A stretch of 64,000 nt of DNA from Paenibacillus senegalimassiliensis (lineage in GTDB: Bacteria; Bacillota; Bacilli; Paenibacillales; Paenibacillaceae): positions 992,001 to 1,056,000 of the forward strand of contig NZ_LN909046.1 in assembly GCF_001486585.1 (NCBI RefSeq). Direction: 5' to 3'. Each line of letters starts with the position of its first letter. Position 1 is the stretch's first letter. The notes beneath the pieces were generated by a model. The model saw nothing but the letters and a program-made list of their open reading frames with translations, ran no database searches and was not told where the DNA came from. Both the position numbers and the translations under genes were made by a program. Shown here piece after piece: positions 63,233 through 64,000 of the stretch.

Positions 63233-64000
63233 ATGGAACTTTATTTTTTGGGGACTAATGCAGGTGTTCCGTCGTTAGAGCGGAATGTGACCTCAGTGGC
63301 TTTACGCCTGCTTGAAGAAAGACGTTCTCTCTGGCTGTTCGATTGCGGCGAAGGCACGCAGCATCAAATTCTGCGCTCCCCGCTCAAACTGAGCAGATTG
63401 GAACGTATCTTTATTACTCATTTGCACGGTGACCATTTATTCGGCTTGCCCGGGTTGATCTCCAGCCGTGCTTATCAGGGCGGAGATACGCCGCTGGTCA
63501 TATACGGGCCAAAAGGTTTGAAGAAATTCGTAGAGACGGTGCTTGCGATAAGTGAATCCCGAATTAGTTACAAGCTGGATATCGTGGAGCATGACGGTGG
63601 CGTTATCTTCGAGGATGATACCTTTCGGGTGGAGTCGGCTTTGCTGGAGCATCGCATTGATAGCTATGGCTACCGGGTTATTGAGAAGGATTTGCCGGGT
63701 AAGCTGGATGCGGCTGTATTAGCTCGGCACGGGGTTCGTCCAGGTCCCTTATACGGACATTTGAAGAAGGGGGAGAGCATTACAACTCCCGATGGCTATG
63801 TCTTGCAAGCTCGGGATGTGCTTGGAGCACCCAAGGCAGGACGGATCGTCACGATTCTTGGAGACACTCGTCCTTGCACAGCCGTAGGGGAACTTGCACA
63901 AAACGCGGATATGCTTGTTCACGAGTCCACTTTCTTGCAGGAGCTTGTGGAGACGGCCCATGAGTATCATCATAGTACGGCTTATCAAGCGGCGATTGCG
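63233..64000 (+). CDS. rnz: Ribonuclease Z (3' end outside window)
   Basis: 256 residues are visible from ATG 63233 and the frame is still open at the window edge. Metallo-beta-lactamase motif HLHGDHLFGLPG (HxHxDH), MELYFLGTNAGVP at the start and FDCGEGTQHQILRS are typical of RNase Z; VTILGDTRPC and HESTF follow. Processes the 3' ends of tRNA precursors. The HEYHHST segment near the edge is the family's third metal motif. Confidence 0.95.
   Translation, partial: MELYFLGTNAGVPSLERNVTSVALRLLEERRSLWLFDCGEGTQHQILRSPLKLSRLERIFITHLHGDHLFGLPGLISSRAYQGGDTPLVIYGPKGLKKFVETVLAISESRISYKLDIVEHDGGVIFEDDTFRVESALLEHRIDSYGYRVIEKDLPGKLDAAVLARHGVRPGPLYGHLKKGESITTPDGYVLQARDVLGAPKAGRIVTILGDTRPCTAVGELAQNADMLVHESTFLQELVETAHEYHHSTAYQAAIA

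Overview
The window is a stretch of low-GC Gram-positive chromosome that fits Paenibacillus (or a close Paenibacillaceae relative). The gene order cotE / mutS / mutL / miaA / hfq and spoVK / ynbB / glnR / glnA / lexA / yneA is Bacillales core synteny. Spore genes (cotE, spoVK), several YesMN/ABC-type sugar loci and strong AGGAGG-type ribosome binding sites agree with this. No rRNA, tRNA, CRISPR array, transposase or prophage gene was found.

Layout. 0-1.1 kb: 3' part of a GH29 fucosidase. 1.3-4.1 kb: an iron/siderophore module (AraC-SBP fusion regulator, binding lipoprotein, nitroreductase-like protein) with two Fur-box-like sites. 4.2-6.4 kb, minus strand: a small-molecule phosphotransferase and an ECF sigma / anti-sigma pair. 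6.5-13.3 kb: a sugar locus with a KDG-kinase-like PfkB enzyme, a sucrose-class PTS EIIBC, a cytoplasmic beta-propeller hydrolase-like protein, a LacI regulator, and homologues of hexulose-phosphate synthase and phosphohexuloisomerase. The 12-mer TAAACCGATTTA lies in front of both halves. 13.38 kb: a 72-residue winged-helix protein behind a LexA box. 13.8-24.6 kb: an ABC sugar importer, a YesN/YesM two-component system and a large secreted DUF5695/LamG protein, with a CcpA cre in front. 24.8-31.8 kb: a divergent GDPD-like protein, an MFS exporter, two glycosyltransferases and a methyltransferase, a small unknown protein, a MalY/PatB lyase and a carbonic anhydrase. 31.9-37.3 kb: M32 carboxypeptidase, a YtlABC-type ABC transporter and an FUSC-like membrane protein.

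37.4-50.9 kb is core: cotE, a phage-type amidoligase-like gene, mutS, mutL (reading frame broken in the linker), an RsmJ-like methyltransferase, miaA, hfq, a class A penicillin-binding protein, a DUF402 phosphatase-like protein and a YdcF-like protein. 51-64 kb: spoVK, ynbB, glnRA with two perfect GlnR boxes, lexA/yneA with LexA boxes in both promoters, ynzC, a membrane protein, a HAD hydrolase, a YtkA-like lipoprotein, a DUF1304 protein, metH, and the 5' part of rnz.

The points most worth a second look are the 6.5-13.3 kb sugar pathway of unknown substrate, the SOS-controlled mini winged-helix gene, the mutL frameshift, the amidoligase next to cotE, and two kinds of unexplained palindromic intergenic DNA (10.80-10.97 kb with a short relative at 46.75-46.82 kb, and four units at 39.64-39.83 kb).
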